Below are positions 16,645-27,898 of a stretch of DNA of 64,000 nt, in pieces; the first letter of the stretch is position 1, and every line of letters begins with the position of its first letter. The notes under the pieces are model-generated. The model was not told the origin of the DNA. It searched no databases and saw only the letters and a list, made by a program, of their open reading frames with translations. The stretch covers positions 310,001 through 374,000 of the forward strand of contig NZ_JADYVE010000001.1 of the NCBI RefSeq assembly GCF_020193655.1, written 5' to 3'. The position numbers and the translations under genes were made by a program. This stretch comes from Ensifer sp. IC3342 (lineage in GTDB: Bacteria; Pseudomonadota; Alphaproteobacteria; Rhizobiales; Rhizobiaceae).

Positions 16645-17526
16645 TTACGCGCCGCTCTCGTCGTTGTCGCCGGGCAGTCCATCGCCGCCGTGCGCCGGGT
16701 GCGCCGGCCAGTCGCCATATTTGCGCTGCCAGGAGCGGGCGCCGAACGGCAAGCTGATCAGATAGGCGAGCGCCGTCACCACCATCGTTTCCCACGTATA
16801 GGTCATCAGCGTCGCGACATAGAAGACGACGACGAGAATGGCCGGGAGCACGAGATCGCGGCGCAGGCGGTTCTCCGACTTGCCGGACCAGACCGGCAGG
16901 CGGCTGACCAGAAGGAAGGCAATCAGCACCGTATAGGCGGAAGCGATGAGCGCAAACAGCCGCTCCGGCGCAAGGCCGAGCAGACCGAGATAGACCGGCA
17001 GCAGCACCAGCATGGCGCCGGCAGGTGCTGGAACACCGACGAAATATTCCGACTGCCACGATGCCTTGACCTGGCGCTCGGCCATGACGTTGAAGCGGGC
17101 CAGGCGCAATCCTGTGGCAATCGCGTAGATCAATGCCGCGATCCAGCCGATCGACCGCGCCTGGTCAAGCACAAACACATAAAGAACCAGCGCCGGGGCG
17201 ACGCCGAAATTGATGATGTCTGCGAGCGAATCCATCTGGCCGCCGAAGCTGGACGTCGCCTTGAGCAGGCGGGCGACCCGTCCGTCGATACCGTCCAGAA
17301 ACGCTGCAAACAGCACCATCGCGACTGCCAGTTCGACACGGTTCTCGAAAGCGAGCCGGATGCCGGACAGGCCGGCGCAAATCGCCAGCACGGTGATCAT
17401 ATTGGGGATCATCAGCCGCAGCGGAATTTCGCGCAGACGCGGCCCGCGCGCCTTGTCGTTCGATCCATCCACCTCCGCGGCCGTTTGCACTGCTTCCGTC
17501 GGCTTTTCGGGCTGGGGCTCTTCCAT
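16645..17526 (-). CDS. pssA: CDP-diacylglycerol–serine O-phosphatidyltransferase
   Basis: 293 residues. Integral membrane enzyme making phosphatidylserine from CDP-diacylglycerol and serine. The CDP-alcohol phosphatidyltransferase signature D-G-x2-A-R-x8-G-x3-D-x3-D is complete in DGRVARLLKATSSFGGQMD and the following SLAD. About eight helices; a hydrophilic N-terminus of about 30 residues. It lies 9 bases behind psd on the same strand, so the two steps to phosphatidylethanolamine are encoded together. Confidence 0.95.
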   Translation of the reverse strand: MEEPQPEKPTEAVQTAAEVDGSNDKARGPRLREIPLRLMIPNMITVLAICAGLSGIRLAFENRVELAVAMVLFAAFLDGIDGRVARLLKATSSFGGQMDSLADIINFGVAPALVLYVFVLDQARSIGWIAALIYAIATGLRLARFNVMAERQVKASWQSEYFVGVPAPAGAMLVLLPVYLGLLGLAPERLFALIASAYTVLIAFLLVSRLPVWSGKSENRLRRDLVLPAILVVVFYVATLMTYTWETMVVTALAYLISLPFGARSWQRKYGDWPAHPAHGGDGLPGDNDESGA

Positions 17527-17535
17527 GACGGCTCC

Positions 17536-18234
17536 TTATGCGCGGCGGCTGACCACTGGCCCCTTCGCGGAGCCGAACTCAGCAAGCACCGTTTCGCCGG
17601 CGACGGCGGTCTGGCCGACGCTGACGCGCGGCTCGGCTCCCTCTGGCAGAAACACATCAAGCCGGGAGCCGAACCGGATGAGGCCAAAGCGCTCGCCCGC
17701 TTCGAGAGGCGCATTTTGCGCGGTCCAGCAGAGAATGCGCCGAGCGACCAGGCCGGCAATCTGGACCACGCCGATTTCGCCGTGCTTTGTCTCGATGACG
17801 AGGCCATTGCGTTCGTTTTCGTGGCTGGCCTTGTCGAGCTCGGCGTTTACGAACCTGCCGGTTCGATAGGCGATGCGGCGCACGGTTCCACTCATCGGGG
17901 CGCGGTTCACATGGCAATTGAAGACATTCATGAAAACCGAGATGCGCAGCATGGGCGTCGACCCCAGGCCCAATTCATCCGGCGGGGTCACCACGGCGAT
18001 CGAGGAGACGCGGCCGTCGGCTGGGCTGATCACGAGGTCATCGTCGATCGGGGTCATGCGTTCGGGATCCCGGAAGAAGTAGGCGCACCACGCGGTCAGG
18101 AGGAAGCCGATCCACATCAGCGGTTCCCACAGCAAGCCGAGCGCCAGCGACACAACGAAGAAGATCGCAATGAAGCGGTAACCTTCCTTGTGCACCGGAA
18201 CGAGCGTGTTACGCACCGTGTTGACCAAGCTCAT
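17536..18234 (-). CDS. psd: Phosphatidylserine decarboxylase proenzyme
   Basis: 232 residues, the short membrane-anchored form typical of alphaproteobacteria. It converts phosphatidylserine to phosphatidylethanolamine using a pyruvoyl group formed by self-cleavage. The cleavage site is the G-S of [11 protein letters not shown] near the C-terminus. SPADGRV and [11 protein letters not shown] are further family blocks. Two hydrophobic segments at residues 20-50 form the membrane anchor. It is first of a psd-pssA operon; upstream is the mosaic repeat. Confidence 0.95.
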   Translation of the reverse strand: MSLVNTVRNTLVPVHKEGYRFIAIFFVVSLALGLLWEPLMWIGFLLTAWCAYFFRDPERMTPIDDDLVISPADGRVSSIAVVTPPDELGLGSTPMLRISVFMNVFNCHVNRAPMSGTVRRIAYRTGRFVNAELDKASHENERNGLVIETKHGEIGVVQIAGLVARRILCWTAQNAPLEAGERFGLIRFGSRLDVFLPEGAEPRVSVGQTAVAGETVLAEFGSAKGPVVSRRA

Positions 18235-18267
18235 GAACTCTACTCCAGATTTGACTTGGAAGGTGAT

Positions 18268-18375
18268 CTACAGCGCCGCTCGTCCAATCAGACGCGCAAA
18301 GGACGCGGTAGCACTTTGAATTGCCGCATGTTTTATCCCTAAATCGGCGACGATTTACGGAAACATGCAGTAGCG
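18268..18375 (+). repeat. Full ~107-bp mosaic palindromic repeat (RIME-like), copy A
   Basis: It begins CTACAGCGCCGC and ends AAACATGCAGTAG. Two palindromic modules: the first around GACGCGCAAAGGACG, the second around CCCTAAATCGGCGACGATTT. It aligns over its whole length with the reverse complement of 61668-61775. It resembles the Rhizobium-specific intergenic mosaic elements; name from memory. It lies upstream of psd and downstream of the ABC exporter gene. Confidence 0.85.
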
Positions 18376-18444
18376 CGAAATCCGGACTCCGGCAACGTCG
18401 AAGCGGCAACAATCAGCGTCAAATGCCGCGCTCGCCACCGATCG

Positions 18445-20337
18445 TCAAGCAGCCGGCTGGCCGCGGTCGATGATGCCCAGATCGTCGCTCTCGCGCACCC
18501 GCTTCAACTGCTCTTCCGCCTGTGTCGCCTCGCGCTGGCGGCTCCACATGGAAGCGTAAAGGCCATCGCGATCGATCAGTTCCCCATGGGTACCGCGCTC
18601 GGCGATCACGCCATCCTTGAGCACGATGATCTCGTCGGCATGGATGACCGTCGACAGGCGGTGGGCGATGACGAGCGTCGTGCGGTTGCGGGACACGACA
18701 TCCAGTGCCGCCTGAATTTCCTGTTCCGTCTTGGTATCGAGCGCGGATGTCGCCTCGTCGAGAATCAGGATCGGCGGCTCCTTCAGGATCGTGCGCGCGA
18801 TCGCCACGCGCTGTTTCTCGCCACCTGAAAGTTTCAGCCCGCGTTCGCCGACCATGGCCCGGAAACCTTCCGGAAGGCCGCGGATGAAATCGGCGATCTG
18901 CGCCGCCTCGGCAGCCGCCTCGACCTCAGAGTCGGACGCCTCGATGCGACCGTAACGGATGTTATAGGCGATCGTATCGTTGAAGAGCACCGTGTCCTGC
19001 GGGACCATGCCGATCACCGCGCGCAAGCTTTTCTGCGTCACGTCGCGAACGTCCTGTCCGTCGACGGTGATCAATCCCCCCTGGACATCGTAGAAGCGGT
19101 AAAGCAGCCGCGACAATGTCGACTTGCCTGCCCCGGACGGTCCAACGACCGCAACCGTCTTGCCGGCGGGAACGTCGAAGGAAATCCCTTTGAGGATTGG
19201 GCGAGCGGGATCGTAGGCGAAATGCACGTCCCTGAAGGAGATCGCGCCCTTGCCGATCATCAGTTCCTTCGCGTCCGGCTGATCGACCACCTCTGCCTGA
19301 ACATCGAGCAGATCGAACATGTGCTCGATATCGGTCAGGCCCTGGCGGATTTCGCGATAGACAAAACCGATGAAATTCAGGGGGACGGCAAGTTGGATCA
19401 GCATGGCGTTGACGAAGACGAAATCACCGATCGTCTGATCGCCGCGCTGCACGGCGAGCGCCGATATCGTCATCATCACTGCGGTCCCCGCGCCGAAGAT
19501 CAGCGCCTGACCGAAGTTCAGCCAGCCGAGCGAAGTCCAAACCTGGGTCGCGGCGCGCTCGTAACGCTCCATCGACTTGTCGAAGCGCTTCGCCTCCATC
19601 TCTTCGTTGCCGAAATATTTGACGGTCTCGAAGTTAAGGAGCGAGTCGATCGCTTTGGTGTTCGCGTCGGTATCGCTATCGTTCATCGACCGGCGAATAG
19701 CGATGCGCCAGTCGCTGGCGCGCACCGTGAACCAGATGTAGAGCCAAACCGTCACGGCCGTCACGAAGAGATAGCTGAAGCCGTAGCCCCACCAGAAAAT
19801 CACGGCCGTCAGTAGGAATTCTATGAGCGTCGGCACGCTGTTCAGGATGGTAAACCGGACGATGGTCTCGATGCCCTTGGTTCCGCGCTCGATAATACGC
19901 GAAAGCCCGCCCGTGCGCCGCTCGAGATGAAAGCGGAGCGAGAGCCGATGCATGTGGACGAAGGTCCTGTAGGCAAGCTGCCGCACCGCATGCTGGCCGA
20001 CGCTCGCAAAGAGCGCGTCACGCAGCTGGTTCAGGCCCGCCTGCAGGAGACGCGCCAGGTTGTAGGCAAGCACCAGCATGACCGCGCCCGTCAGGAATTG
20101 CGGCAACGAGGCCAGCGCTTCCGGCCTGCTGTTGAGGGCGTCGGTGGCCCACTTGAAGAAATAGGGAACGAGAATAAGGACGACCTTGGCGACCACCAGG
20201 ATCACAGTCGCCCAGACGACCCGCATTTTCAGATCCGCGCGATCGGCCGGCCACATATAGGGCCAGAGGTTCGCGATGGTCTCCAACGGATTGCTCGTGT
20301 TGGCGGAAACCGTCTTTTTCTGGTTCTGGGGTGCCAC
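18445..20337 (-). CDS. Atm1-type (ABCB7/HMT1-like) ABC exporter
   Basis: 630 residues, GTG start at 20337. One polypeptide with six transmembrane helices (about residues 40-340) and an ATPase domain: Walker A GPSGAGKST near 410, signature LSGGEKQR, Walker B LILDEATSALD, and IAHRLST. Family blocks such as SLRFHLERRTGGLSRIIERG and DSLLNFETVKYFGNE are diagnostic of the Atm1 subfamily. In mitochondria and Novosphingobium these export glutathione-linked compounds and metal-thiol complexes. The gene stands alone between repeats. Confidence 0.93.
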   Translation of the reverse strand: MAPQNQKKTVSANTSNPLETIANLWPYMWPADRADLKMRVVWATVILVVAKVVLILVPYFFKWATDALNSRPEALASLPQFLTGAVMLVLAYNLARLLQAGLNQLRDALFASVGQHAVRQLAYRTFVHMHRLSLRFHLERRTGGLSRIIERGTKGIETIVRFTILNSVPTLIEFLLTAVIFWWGYGFSYLFVTAVTVWLYIWFTVRASDWRIAIRRSMNDSDTDANTKAIDSLLNFETVKYFGNEEMEAKRFDKSMERYERAATQVWTSLGWLNFGQALIFGAGTAVMMTISALAVQRGDQTIGDFVFVNAMLIQLAVPLNFIGFVYREIRQGLTDIEHMFDLLDVQAEVVDQPDAKELMIGKGAISFRDVHFAYDPARPILKGISFDVPAGKTVAVVGPSGAGKSTLSRLLYRFYDVQGGLITVDGQDVRDVTQKSLRAVIGMVPQDTVLFNDTIAYNIRYGRIEASDSEVEAAAEAAQIADFIRGLPEGFRAMVGERGLKLSGGEKQRVAIARTILKEPPILILDEATSALDTKTEQEIQAALDVVSRNRTTLVIAHRLSTVIHADEIIVLKDGVIAERGTHGELIDRDGLYASMWSRQREATQAEEQLKRVRESDDLGIIDRGQPAA

Positions 20338-20359
20338 GTCTCAGTCCGCTTTCAGTTCT

Positions 20360-20404
20360 GCTGCAGCGTCCTTTGTGCGTCTGAAAAGATGCACGGCGCT
20401 GGAG
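20360..20404 (-). repeat. Half mosaic repeat, copy C
   Basis: Reverse complement of the first module of copy A (CAGCGCC...CTTTTCAGACGCACAAAGGACGCTG). It sits in the leader of the ABC exporter gene. Confidence 0.65.
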
Positions 20405-20414
20405 ATCGTCAATG

Positions 20415-20446
20415 AAAAGCGGCGCCTTTTGCAGACGCCGCGTTTT
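20415..20446 (-). terminator. Bidirectional terminator-like hairpin
   Basis: AAAA-GCGGCG (20415-20424) with CGCCGC-G-TTTT (20436-20446) around an 11-base loop. Read on the minus strand it follows the LysM gene stop at 20503 by about 57 bases, with a T-run. Confidence 0.65.
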
Positions 20447-20502
20447 CTGACAGATAGGTCCGCATGCTTCTCGCCGCAATGGAATTGCCGGCAAAAGGCG
20501 GA

Positions 20503-22227
20503 CTATTCTTCGTGCTTCACGTGCTTGCGGTGCATTTCCCGCGATTCGTCTTCGGACATCGCCTCGTCGGGAACACCGAAAACCTGGCCTGGACGGATCA
20601 AGTCGGGATTTTCGATCTGTTCCCGGTTGGCAAGATAGATCGTCGTATAGCGAACCCCTGCCCCGTAGACCCGGCGCGAAATCTGCCAGAGCGTGTCGCC
20701 ACGGCGGATGATGACCGAAGTCGTGCTCTGCTTGAGCGGAGCCTGCTCGATCGTCGCGGGTTGCCCGGGTGTGTCGACCGGTACCGCTGCCGCTGCGTGT
20801 TCGGAAGCCGGCGCTGCGGCAGCACTGCCGGTGCCTTCGGCCACCGGCGGCACCGCCGCCTTGGCGGCGTCCGCCGTCGTCGTGGCCCCAGGCTCAACAA
20901 CGGCCTCAGCGACAGCACTCGGCCGGGTCAGCACAGAGCCGACAGTTGCCTCGACCTTTGCCAGCGCCGCCGCGACACTCGCCGGGTCCTGCTTTGACGA
21001 CTTGAGCGCGGTGAGTGCATCAGCCGCGGCTTTTGATGCTTCGGCGGCAGCGGTCGCCACCGCCTCGTTTGCGTTGTCCGCCGGTTTGAAGTCAGCGAGC
21101 GACTTCAGCGCGAACTCCGTGGCGGAACGGGCCGCCGCAAGCTGCTCGGCGGTGGGGCGTTTGCCATCAGCGAAAAGTCCCCTCAGCAAGGCAACCGCCT
21201 TGCTCGCCTCGCTCCGCAAGCGATCAAGCCCGTTGCTCGCCGCCTCCGACTGCGAGCCCGCGACGGCTGCCACCTGACTGCCTGCCGGCCGGTCGAAGGG
21301 TACCGATGCGCGCATCGCCACCTTGCCACCGTCCTCGTTCAGCATGTCGGCCCGGATGATGTGGCTGCCGACAGCCAGATCGATCGTGCCGTCGACGACG
21401 AATTTACCCTTGTCGTCGGCCTTCATCTCGCCGACGAACTTATCGTCGGCATAGATGCGCACCAGCGCGCCAGGCTTGGCGTTGCCGGCAACGTACATCG
21501 TCCCGCCCTCGATCTCGACGGCGGTAACCTGAAGACCCGGAACGCCAGCGGGTTTGGCCGGCGTCTCGGGCGTGCCCGCAGGCTCACCGCCTTGCGCATT
21601 CGGCTGAACAGCAACGTCCGCAGGCTTTGCATCGACCTCAGGCGTGGTGATCAGGCGGCTCGCTTCGCCAGGCTTGGACACCATTGCCAGCAACTGGCCG
21701 TCCGAGTCCTTCGGGACGGAGACCGTCGCCACTTCTTCGGACGTTTTGGTTGCGCCACCTTGACCGACGCTGCGCAGCGTCAGTTGGTGGTCGCCGGCAA
21801 CAAGCGGCTTGTCAAAGACGGCGGCGAAATCGCCGGCGGCACCGACGTCCGCCGTGCCGATAACGGTATTGCCGCTGAGAATTTCGAGTTTGGTGCCGGG
21901 CTGGGCGCGTCCCGCGATGACGGTTGATCCATCGGGCTCGACGCGAAGGATGTCGAAGCCCGGAACCATCCAATTCGCAGGATTGGACGCGTCGGCGGTC
22001 GCCTTGTTCGCGGCATCCAGCGCAGCCGCCTGACCTTCCGGTGCGGCCGGGGCGGTTTCGACCTTGACCGCCGACTTCGTCTCGGCCGGCTGGCCGCCAC
22101 TGGCGGTCGGCTGTGCCGCCTGTTCCTTGTCGTTGTCACGCAGGTTCGGCTGGACCACGAAAACCATCAAGGCGGTCGCGGCTGCCAAGACGCTCAGCGC
22201 CACCCAACCGGCTTTGTTTTTCATCAT
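20503..22227 (-). CDS. Exported or anchored LysM-domain protein
   Basis: 574 residues from ATG 22227, chosen because GGAGAG lies six bases before it; the frame also opens slightly upstream. An N-terminal hydrophobic helix (about 6-27) anchors or exports it. Two Ig-like repeats are visible (about 85-150 and 230-300; both with the pattern VAG-x-A-x-PG and a G-D-F/G-K-F turn). A long Ala-rich helical linker follows (about 320-500), then a C-terminal LysM peptidoglycan-binding domain (RGDTLWQISRRVYG to VFGVP, about 507-555). Likely periplasmic; a cell-wall organising role is inferred. No enzyme domain is seen. Confidence 0.85.
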   Translation of the reverse strand: MMKNKAGWVALSVLAAATALMVFVVQPNLRDNDKEQAAQPTASGGQPAETKSAVKVETAPAAPEGQAAALDAANKATADASNPANWMVPGFDILRVEPDGSTVIAGRAQPGTKLEILSGNTVIGTADVGAAGDFAAVFDKPLVAGDHQLTLRSVGQGGATKTSEEVATVSVPKDSDGQLLAMVSKPGEASRLITTPEVDAKPADVAVQPNAQGGEPAGTPETPAKPAGVPGLQVTAVEIEGGTMYVAGNAKPGALVRIYADDKFVGEMKADDKGKFVVDGTIDLAVGSHIIRADMLNEDGGKVAMRASVPFDRPAGSQVAAVAGSQSEAASNGLDRLRSEASKAVALLRGLFADGKRPTAEQLAAARSATEFALKSLADFKPADNANEAVATAAAEASKAAADALTALKSSKQDPASVAAALAKVEATVGSVLTRPSAVAEAVVEPGATTTADAAKAAVPPVAEGTGSAAAAPASEHAAAAVPVDTPGQPATIEQAPLKQSTTSVIIRRGDTLWQISRRVYGAGVRYTTIYLANREQIENPDLIRPGQVFGVPDEAMSEDESREMHRKHVKHEE

Positions 22228-22463
22228 GCTACTCTCCACACGGGGCGGAGCAATACAACGCTCCGCGCATGTCCCCTTTTATCGGCCCGCGGCGCGGACA
22301 TTTTTTGCCATTATAGCGCAACAGCCGCCCACCCGTCCTAAGTCTTCAACGTATTACTGAAATTGCTAACGTTTCCTATAGTTTCATACAAGCTCCCAAG
22401 TCTCGTGCGGGCCTTATTGCCGCTGCTTTTTCCCTCATTTTTCTTGACCGATGCTGCGCTGCA

Positions 22464-23096
22464 ATGTCTTTTGCCTCCATGACCAAACAAAACACCCCGA
22501 TTCGATCAATCTGCGTCTATTGCGGTTCTCAGCCAGGACGGGATGCGGCCCACATACAGGCCGGTCGCACACTGGGAAAATCGATCGCCGATCATGGCCT
22601 GCGCCTCGTCTATGGCGGAGGCACGCGCGGCATCATGGGCGCGGTGGCAAGCGGCGTGCTTTCGGCAGGTGGCGAGGTTACCGGCATCATTCCGGAATTC
22701 CTCATGGACAAGGAGGCAACCCGCCATTCACTGGGACAGCTCAACGAACTCGTTGTCACCGCCGACATGCATGAGCGCAAGCACAAGATGTTCGAGCGTT
22801 CCGATGCATTCGTAGCGCTGCCGGGCGGCATCGGCACGCTTGAGGAAATCGTCGAAATCATGACCTGGGCCCAACTCGGCCGCCACAGGAAGCCGATGGT
22901 CTTCGGCAACATCAACAGCTTCTGGAACCCGATGCTGGAACTGTTGCAGCATATGCGCGATCAGGGATTCGTACACACGGCCCATCTCGTCCAGCCATTG
23001 GTGATCGACCGGGCAGAAGACATCGTCCCGGCAATTCTCGCCTCGGCCGCCGCGATGGGTCGCGAGGGCGAGACAGAGATCATTTCCAAACTGTAG
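22464..23096 (+). CDS. LOG family (TIGR00730) protein, cytokinin-type phosphoribohydrolase
   Basis: 210 residues with the LOG signatures GGGTRGIMGA (51-60) and PGGIGTLEE (120-128). Characterised members cleave cytokinin nucleotide 5'-monophosphates or purine nucleotides to base and ribose 5-phosphate. Start ATG 22464; ATG 22479 (MTKQN) is an alternative. It is divergent from the LysM gene, with a 236-base gap holding a TATAGT -10 candidate near 22376. In a plant symbiont, cytokinin release is a possible side role, but general nucleotide turnover is equally likely. Confidence 0.9.
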   Translation: MSFASMTKQNTPIRSICVYCGSQPGRDAAHIQAGRTLGKSIADHGLRLVYGGGTRGIMGAVASGVLSAGGEVTGIIPEFLMDKEATRHSLGQLNELVVTADMHERKHKMFERSDAFVALPGGIGTLEEIVEIMTWAQLGRHRKPMVFGNINSFWNPMLELLQHMRDQGFVHTAHLVQPLVIDRAEDIVPAILASAAAMGREGETEIISKL

Positions 23097-23097
23097 A

Positions 23098-23145
23098 AGC
23101 GCCGCGGTCGATCACCGTTGCGCGCCCGAAAAGACGCGCGGCGCT
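23098..23145. terminator. Repeat-derived hairpin between convergent LOG and rarD genes
   Basis: AGCGCCGCG (23098-23106) pairs with CGCGGCGCT (23137-23145). The right part (CGAAAAGACGCGCGGCGCT) resembles the first module of the mosaic repeat. It probably serves as a shared terminator. Confidence 0.55.
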
Positions 23146-23148
23146 ATT

Positions 23149-24087
23149 CTACTCAGCCGGAGCCGGCTGTGCCGTGCGACGGGCTCTGCTTTCGGCAAGC
23201 ATCGCACCGGAATAGACAACGAGCGCGGCCCAGATCAGCGCAAAGGCGATGAGTTTCGCCGTCCCGAAAGGCTCGTGGAAGACGAAGACCGCGATAACGA
23301 AGATCATCGTCGGAGCGATATACTGCATGATGCCGATGGTGGAGAGCCGTAAGAGCTTCGCGCCATTGGCATAGATCATCAGCGGCACGGCCGTGACGAC
23401 GCCGCAGGAGAGCAGCCACAGGACATCAGCAACACCGGTATCACCAAAATGGCCCTGGCCGGTGGCTTCGAGCCAAAGGATGTAGCCAAGTGCCGGAATA
23501 CTGAGCAGCAGCACCTCCAGGAAGAAGCCCTGGTTCGGTCCGATTGGCAGCGTCTTGCGGAAGAAGGCGTAGAAACCCCAGGAGATGCAAAGCCCTATTG
23601 AGACCCACGGCAGGCCGCCGGCATCAAACGCGAGCACGGCAACGGCGATAGCGGCGAGCGCGATCGCTACCATTTGTGCCGCGTTCGGCCTTTCCTTGAG
23701 GAGAACGGCCCCGAGGAAGATCGAAAACAGCGGATTGATATAATAGCCAAGCGCAGTCTCGATTGCGCGGCCGGCACCGATCGCCCAGACATAGATGCCC
23801 CAGTTGATCGTGATGAGCACGGCGGTCAGTGTCGCCATTCTCAGCATGCTCGGGGACCTGAGCGCCGTCTTCAGCTCTTGCGTGCGACCGAGCCACAACA
23901 ACACGAGGCCTGCAAGCGGCACCGACCAGACGATGCGATGAGCGACGACTTCCGGCGCCGGGATGTGCGCCACCGCCTTCATGAAGAAGGGCAGGAACCC
24001 CCAGAGCAGATAGGCGGAAAGCGCGAAGGCGAACCCCTTGGCGGAATCGGTATTTTCGGCGGGGATCTTGGCGTTGGGCTCGGCCAT
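23149..24087 (-). CDS. rarD: RarD family EamA-type permease
   Basis: 312 residues with ten predicted helices and two EamA halves. RarD hallmarks: AYLLWGFLPFFMKAV near the start, VVAHRIVWSVPL, NWGIYVWA, ALGYYINPLF and YIAPTMIFVIAVF. Named after chloramphenicol sensitivity in Pseudomonas; the substrate is unknown and members of the drug/metabolite superfamily export amino acids and other metabolites. Stands alone. Confidence 0.9.
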   Translation of the reverse strand: MAEPNAKIPAENTDSAKGFAFALSAYLLWGFLPFFMKAVAHIPAPEVVAHRIVWSVPLAGLVLLWLGRTQELKTALRSPSMLRMATLTAVLITINWGIYVWAIGAGRAIETALGYYINPLFSIFLGAVLLKERPNAAQMVAIALAAIAVAVLAFDAGGLPWVSIGLCISWGFYAFFRKTLPIGPNQGFFLEVLLLSIPALGYILWLEATGQGHFGDTGVADVLWLLSCGVVTAVPLMIYANGAKLLRLSTIGIMQYIAPTMIFVIAVFVFHEPFGTAKLIAFALIWAALVVYSGAMLAESRARRTAQPAPAE

Positions 24088-24278
24088 GGCTTGGTTCCTG
24101 ACATCTCGGACGCGGCAAAATTGGCGCGGCGGCAGTCCTTATCGACGGCATGGTCAACGGACCGATGCCTCCTCACCGTCGCGTCCTACTCCAATGCGCG
24201 GTAATGCACCAATTCATTTCCGTGAATGAAGAGTGAGACTCTCTGATCGAAGCGCGGAAACTCAGCACTCCCCGAAGA

Positions 24279-25895
24279 TCATTCGGCCGCAATTAATCCG
24301 ATCTGATCGCGGTTCTTAAGCAACTTGTAGACGATGCTGTCCATAAGGGCCTGGAAGGACGCATCAATGATGTTGTCGGAAACACCAACCGTCCACCAGC
24401 GCGCGCCGGTGCGGTCGGTCGATTCGATGAGGACGCGCGTGATCGCCTCGGTACCGCCATTGAGGATACGCACCTTGTAGTCTGCAAGCTCGAGATCGAC
24501 GATTTCCGACTGGTATTTGCCGAGATCCTTGCGCAAAGCAAGGTCGAGCGCATTGACCGGGCCATGGCCTTCGGCAACGGACATCATAACTTCCCCGTCG
24601 ACGACGACCTTCACCACTGCTTCCGAGACGGTCTTCAAGTTGCCGTTCGCATCGAAGCGTCGTTCGACCATCACGCGGAAGCTCTCGACATGGAAGAAAT
24701 CGGGCACGGTCCCGAGGATGCGGCTTGCGAGCAGGGCAAAACTCGCGTCCGCGCCCTCGTAGGCGTAGCCCGTGGCCTCGCGCTCCTTGACGATGGTGAT
24801 CAGCTTGTCGAGCCTCGGATCCTCCTTGGCGACGTTGATGCCGCGACGCTTGAGCGCGTTGATGAAATTTGCCTTGCCGCCCTGGTCCGAGACCATGACC
24901 TTGCGCAGATTGCCGACGCTTTCGGGCGCCACATGCTCGTAGGTTTTGGGGTCCTTCAACAGGGCTGACGCGTGGATCCCCGCCTTGGTTGCAAAGGCCG
25001 ATGCGCCGACATAGGGCGCCTGCGGATCAGGTGAGCGGTTCAAAAGCTCGTCGAATGCATGGGCGAGCGTCGTCAATTCCTGCAGTTTTTCCGAATCGAC
25101 ACCGGTTTCGAAGCGGCTCGAATAGGTTTCCTTCAGCGCCAGCGTCGCGATCAGTGTCACCAGATTGGCATTGCCGCAGCGTTCGCCGATGCCATTCAGC
25201 GTACCCTGGATCTGGCGGACGCCGGCCTCCACGGCGGCGAGCGAATTCGCCACCGCCTGGCCGGTGTCATTATGGGCATGGATGCCGAGATGGGCGCCGG
25301 GCACGCCTCCGGCGATTACGGCACCAACGATTTCGCGCACCTCCGGCGGTTGTGTGCCGCCATTCGTGTCGCACAGCACGACCCAGCGTGCTCCCGCCTC
25401 GAGCGCCGTCCTGGCACAGGCAAGCGCGTAGGCCGGGTTTGCCTTGTAGCCATCAAAGAAATGCTCGCAATCGACCATGGCCTCACGGCCGGAGGCGACA
25501 ACGGCCTCGACCGAGGCGCGGATATTGTCGAGGTTCTCCTCGTTCGAGCAGCCGAGCGCTACCTCGACATGGTAGTCCCAGCTCTTGGCAACGAGACAGA
25601 TCGCATCGCTCTTGGCATCGAGCAAGGCGCGCAAGCCCGGGTCGTTGGAGGCGGAGATGCCGGCACGCTTGGTCATGCCGAACGCCACGAACGAAGCCTT
25701 CTGCGTGCGCGTCCGCTTGAAGAACTCCGTATCCGTCGGGTTGGCGCCCGGGTAGCCCCCTTCGACATAGTCCATGCCGAACTCGTCCAGCATGGTCGCA
25801 ATCGCAATCTTGTCCTCGACGGAAAAATCGATGCCGGGCGTCTGCTGCCCGTCCCGAAGCGTAGTGTCGAAGAGATAGATGCGTTCCCTGGTCAT
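24279..25895 (-). CDS. cimA: Citramalate synthase
   Basis: 538 residues, the length of the TIGR00977 branch rather than LeuA. It condenses pyruvate and acetyl-CoA to (R)-citramalate, giving a threonine-independent route to isoleucine. The HMGL-type catalytic domain shows LFDTTLRDGQQTPG (8-21), GGYPGANPTD, the HAHNDTGQAVANS metal motif and GTLNGIGERCGNANL. The C-terminal roughly 150 residues are the LeuA-type allosteric domain. An isopropylmalate-synthase relative of other specificity is a less likely alternative. Confidence 0.88.
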   Translation of the reverse strand: MTRERIYLFDTTLRDGQQTPGIDFSVEDKIAIATMLDEFGMDYVEGGYPGANPTDTEFFKRTRTQKASFVAFGMTKRAGISASNDPGLRALLDAKSDAICLVAKSWDYHVEVALGCSNEENLDNIRASVEAVVASGREAMVDCEHFFDGYKANPAYALACARTALEAGARWVVLCDTNGGTQPPEVREIVGAVIAGGVPGAHLGIHAHNDTGQAVANSLAAVEAGVRQIQGTLNGIGERCGNANLVTLIATLALKETYSSRFETGVDSEKLQELTTLAHAFDELLNRSPDPQAPYVGASAFATKAGIHASALLKDPKTYEHVAPESVGNLRKVMVSDQGGKANFINALKRRGINVAKEDPRLDKLITIVKEREATGYAYEGADASFALLASRILGTVPDFFHVESFRVMVERRFDANGNLKTVSEAVVKVVVDGEVMMSVAEGHGPVNALDLALRKDLGKYQSEIVDLELADYKVRILNGGTEAITRVLIESTDRTGARWWTVGVSDNIIDASFQALMDSIVYKLLKNRDQIGLIAAE

Positions 25896-25962
25896 GGCTC
25901 AGTTCCAACGTGCTAATAAGTCAGCGCGGAATGCCTGCGAAAAACCGCAGACGCTTTCCGTA

Positions 25963-27418
<1,456 letters not shown>

Positions 27419-27422
<4 letters not shown>

Positions 27423-27898
27423 GACTTCCAAGCCCCTCCCGCCGGCCATTGATCCGTCTCGTGGTCGGGGTGCTGGAAGGAGATGATCTGTTCCTGTCGG
27501 GCGTAATAGTCCGGATCCTCGTGCACCGGCTGCTCGAAAATCGTTTCGACCCAGGGCAGCCTCGAGGCGTAATTGACCTGGATCTTCGGAGCGAGGTCGG
27601 AACGATCATCAAAGGCGCCGATCGCGATTTCGAGGCCGCCCGGATGCCGATAGGTCAGCGGCGTGCCGCATTTCGGGCAGAAGCCGCGATCGATATTGAC
27701 GGAAGACTGGAAGTAGCTCGGTTCGTCGCGGGTCCACTCGACCCCATCCTTCGGGGCCGTGACGAGTGCCGAAAAGAACGACCCGAACTGCTTTTGGCAC
27801 ATGCGGCAGTGGCAGATCGACGGGCGGCCAAGCTTTCCATGGATGCGAAAGCGTACGGCTCCGCATTGGCATCCTCCTGTTCGTACAGCATCGGTCAT
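27419..27898 (-). CDS. GFA-family zinc protein, paralogue 2
   Basis: 159 residues. GGCQCGAVRF, CHCRMCQK and CPKCGTPL give the zinc sites. It ends with FQHPDHETDQW, the shared tail motif. ATGA overlaps with both adjacent genes point to tight translational coupling. Substrate unknown; it differs enough from its neighbours (for example FGSFFSALV instead of SGNFYLPLV) that the copies are old, not a recent tandem duplication. Confidence 0.88.

Noticed and set aside
16423-18342. 639-residue open frame on the plus strand
   Set aside because: It lies opposite pssA and psd, which carry full family signatures. The composition is that of an antisense frame in GC-rich DNA, and there is no ribosome site.
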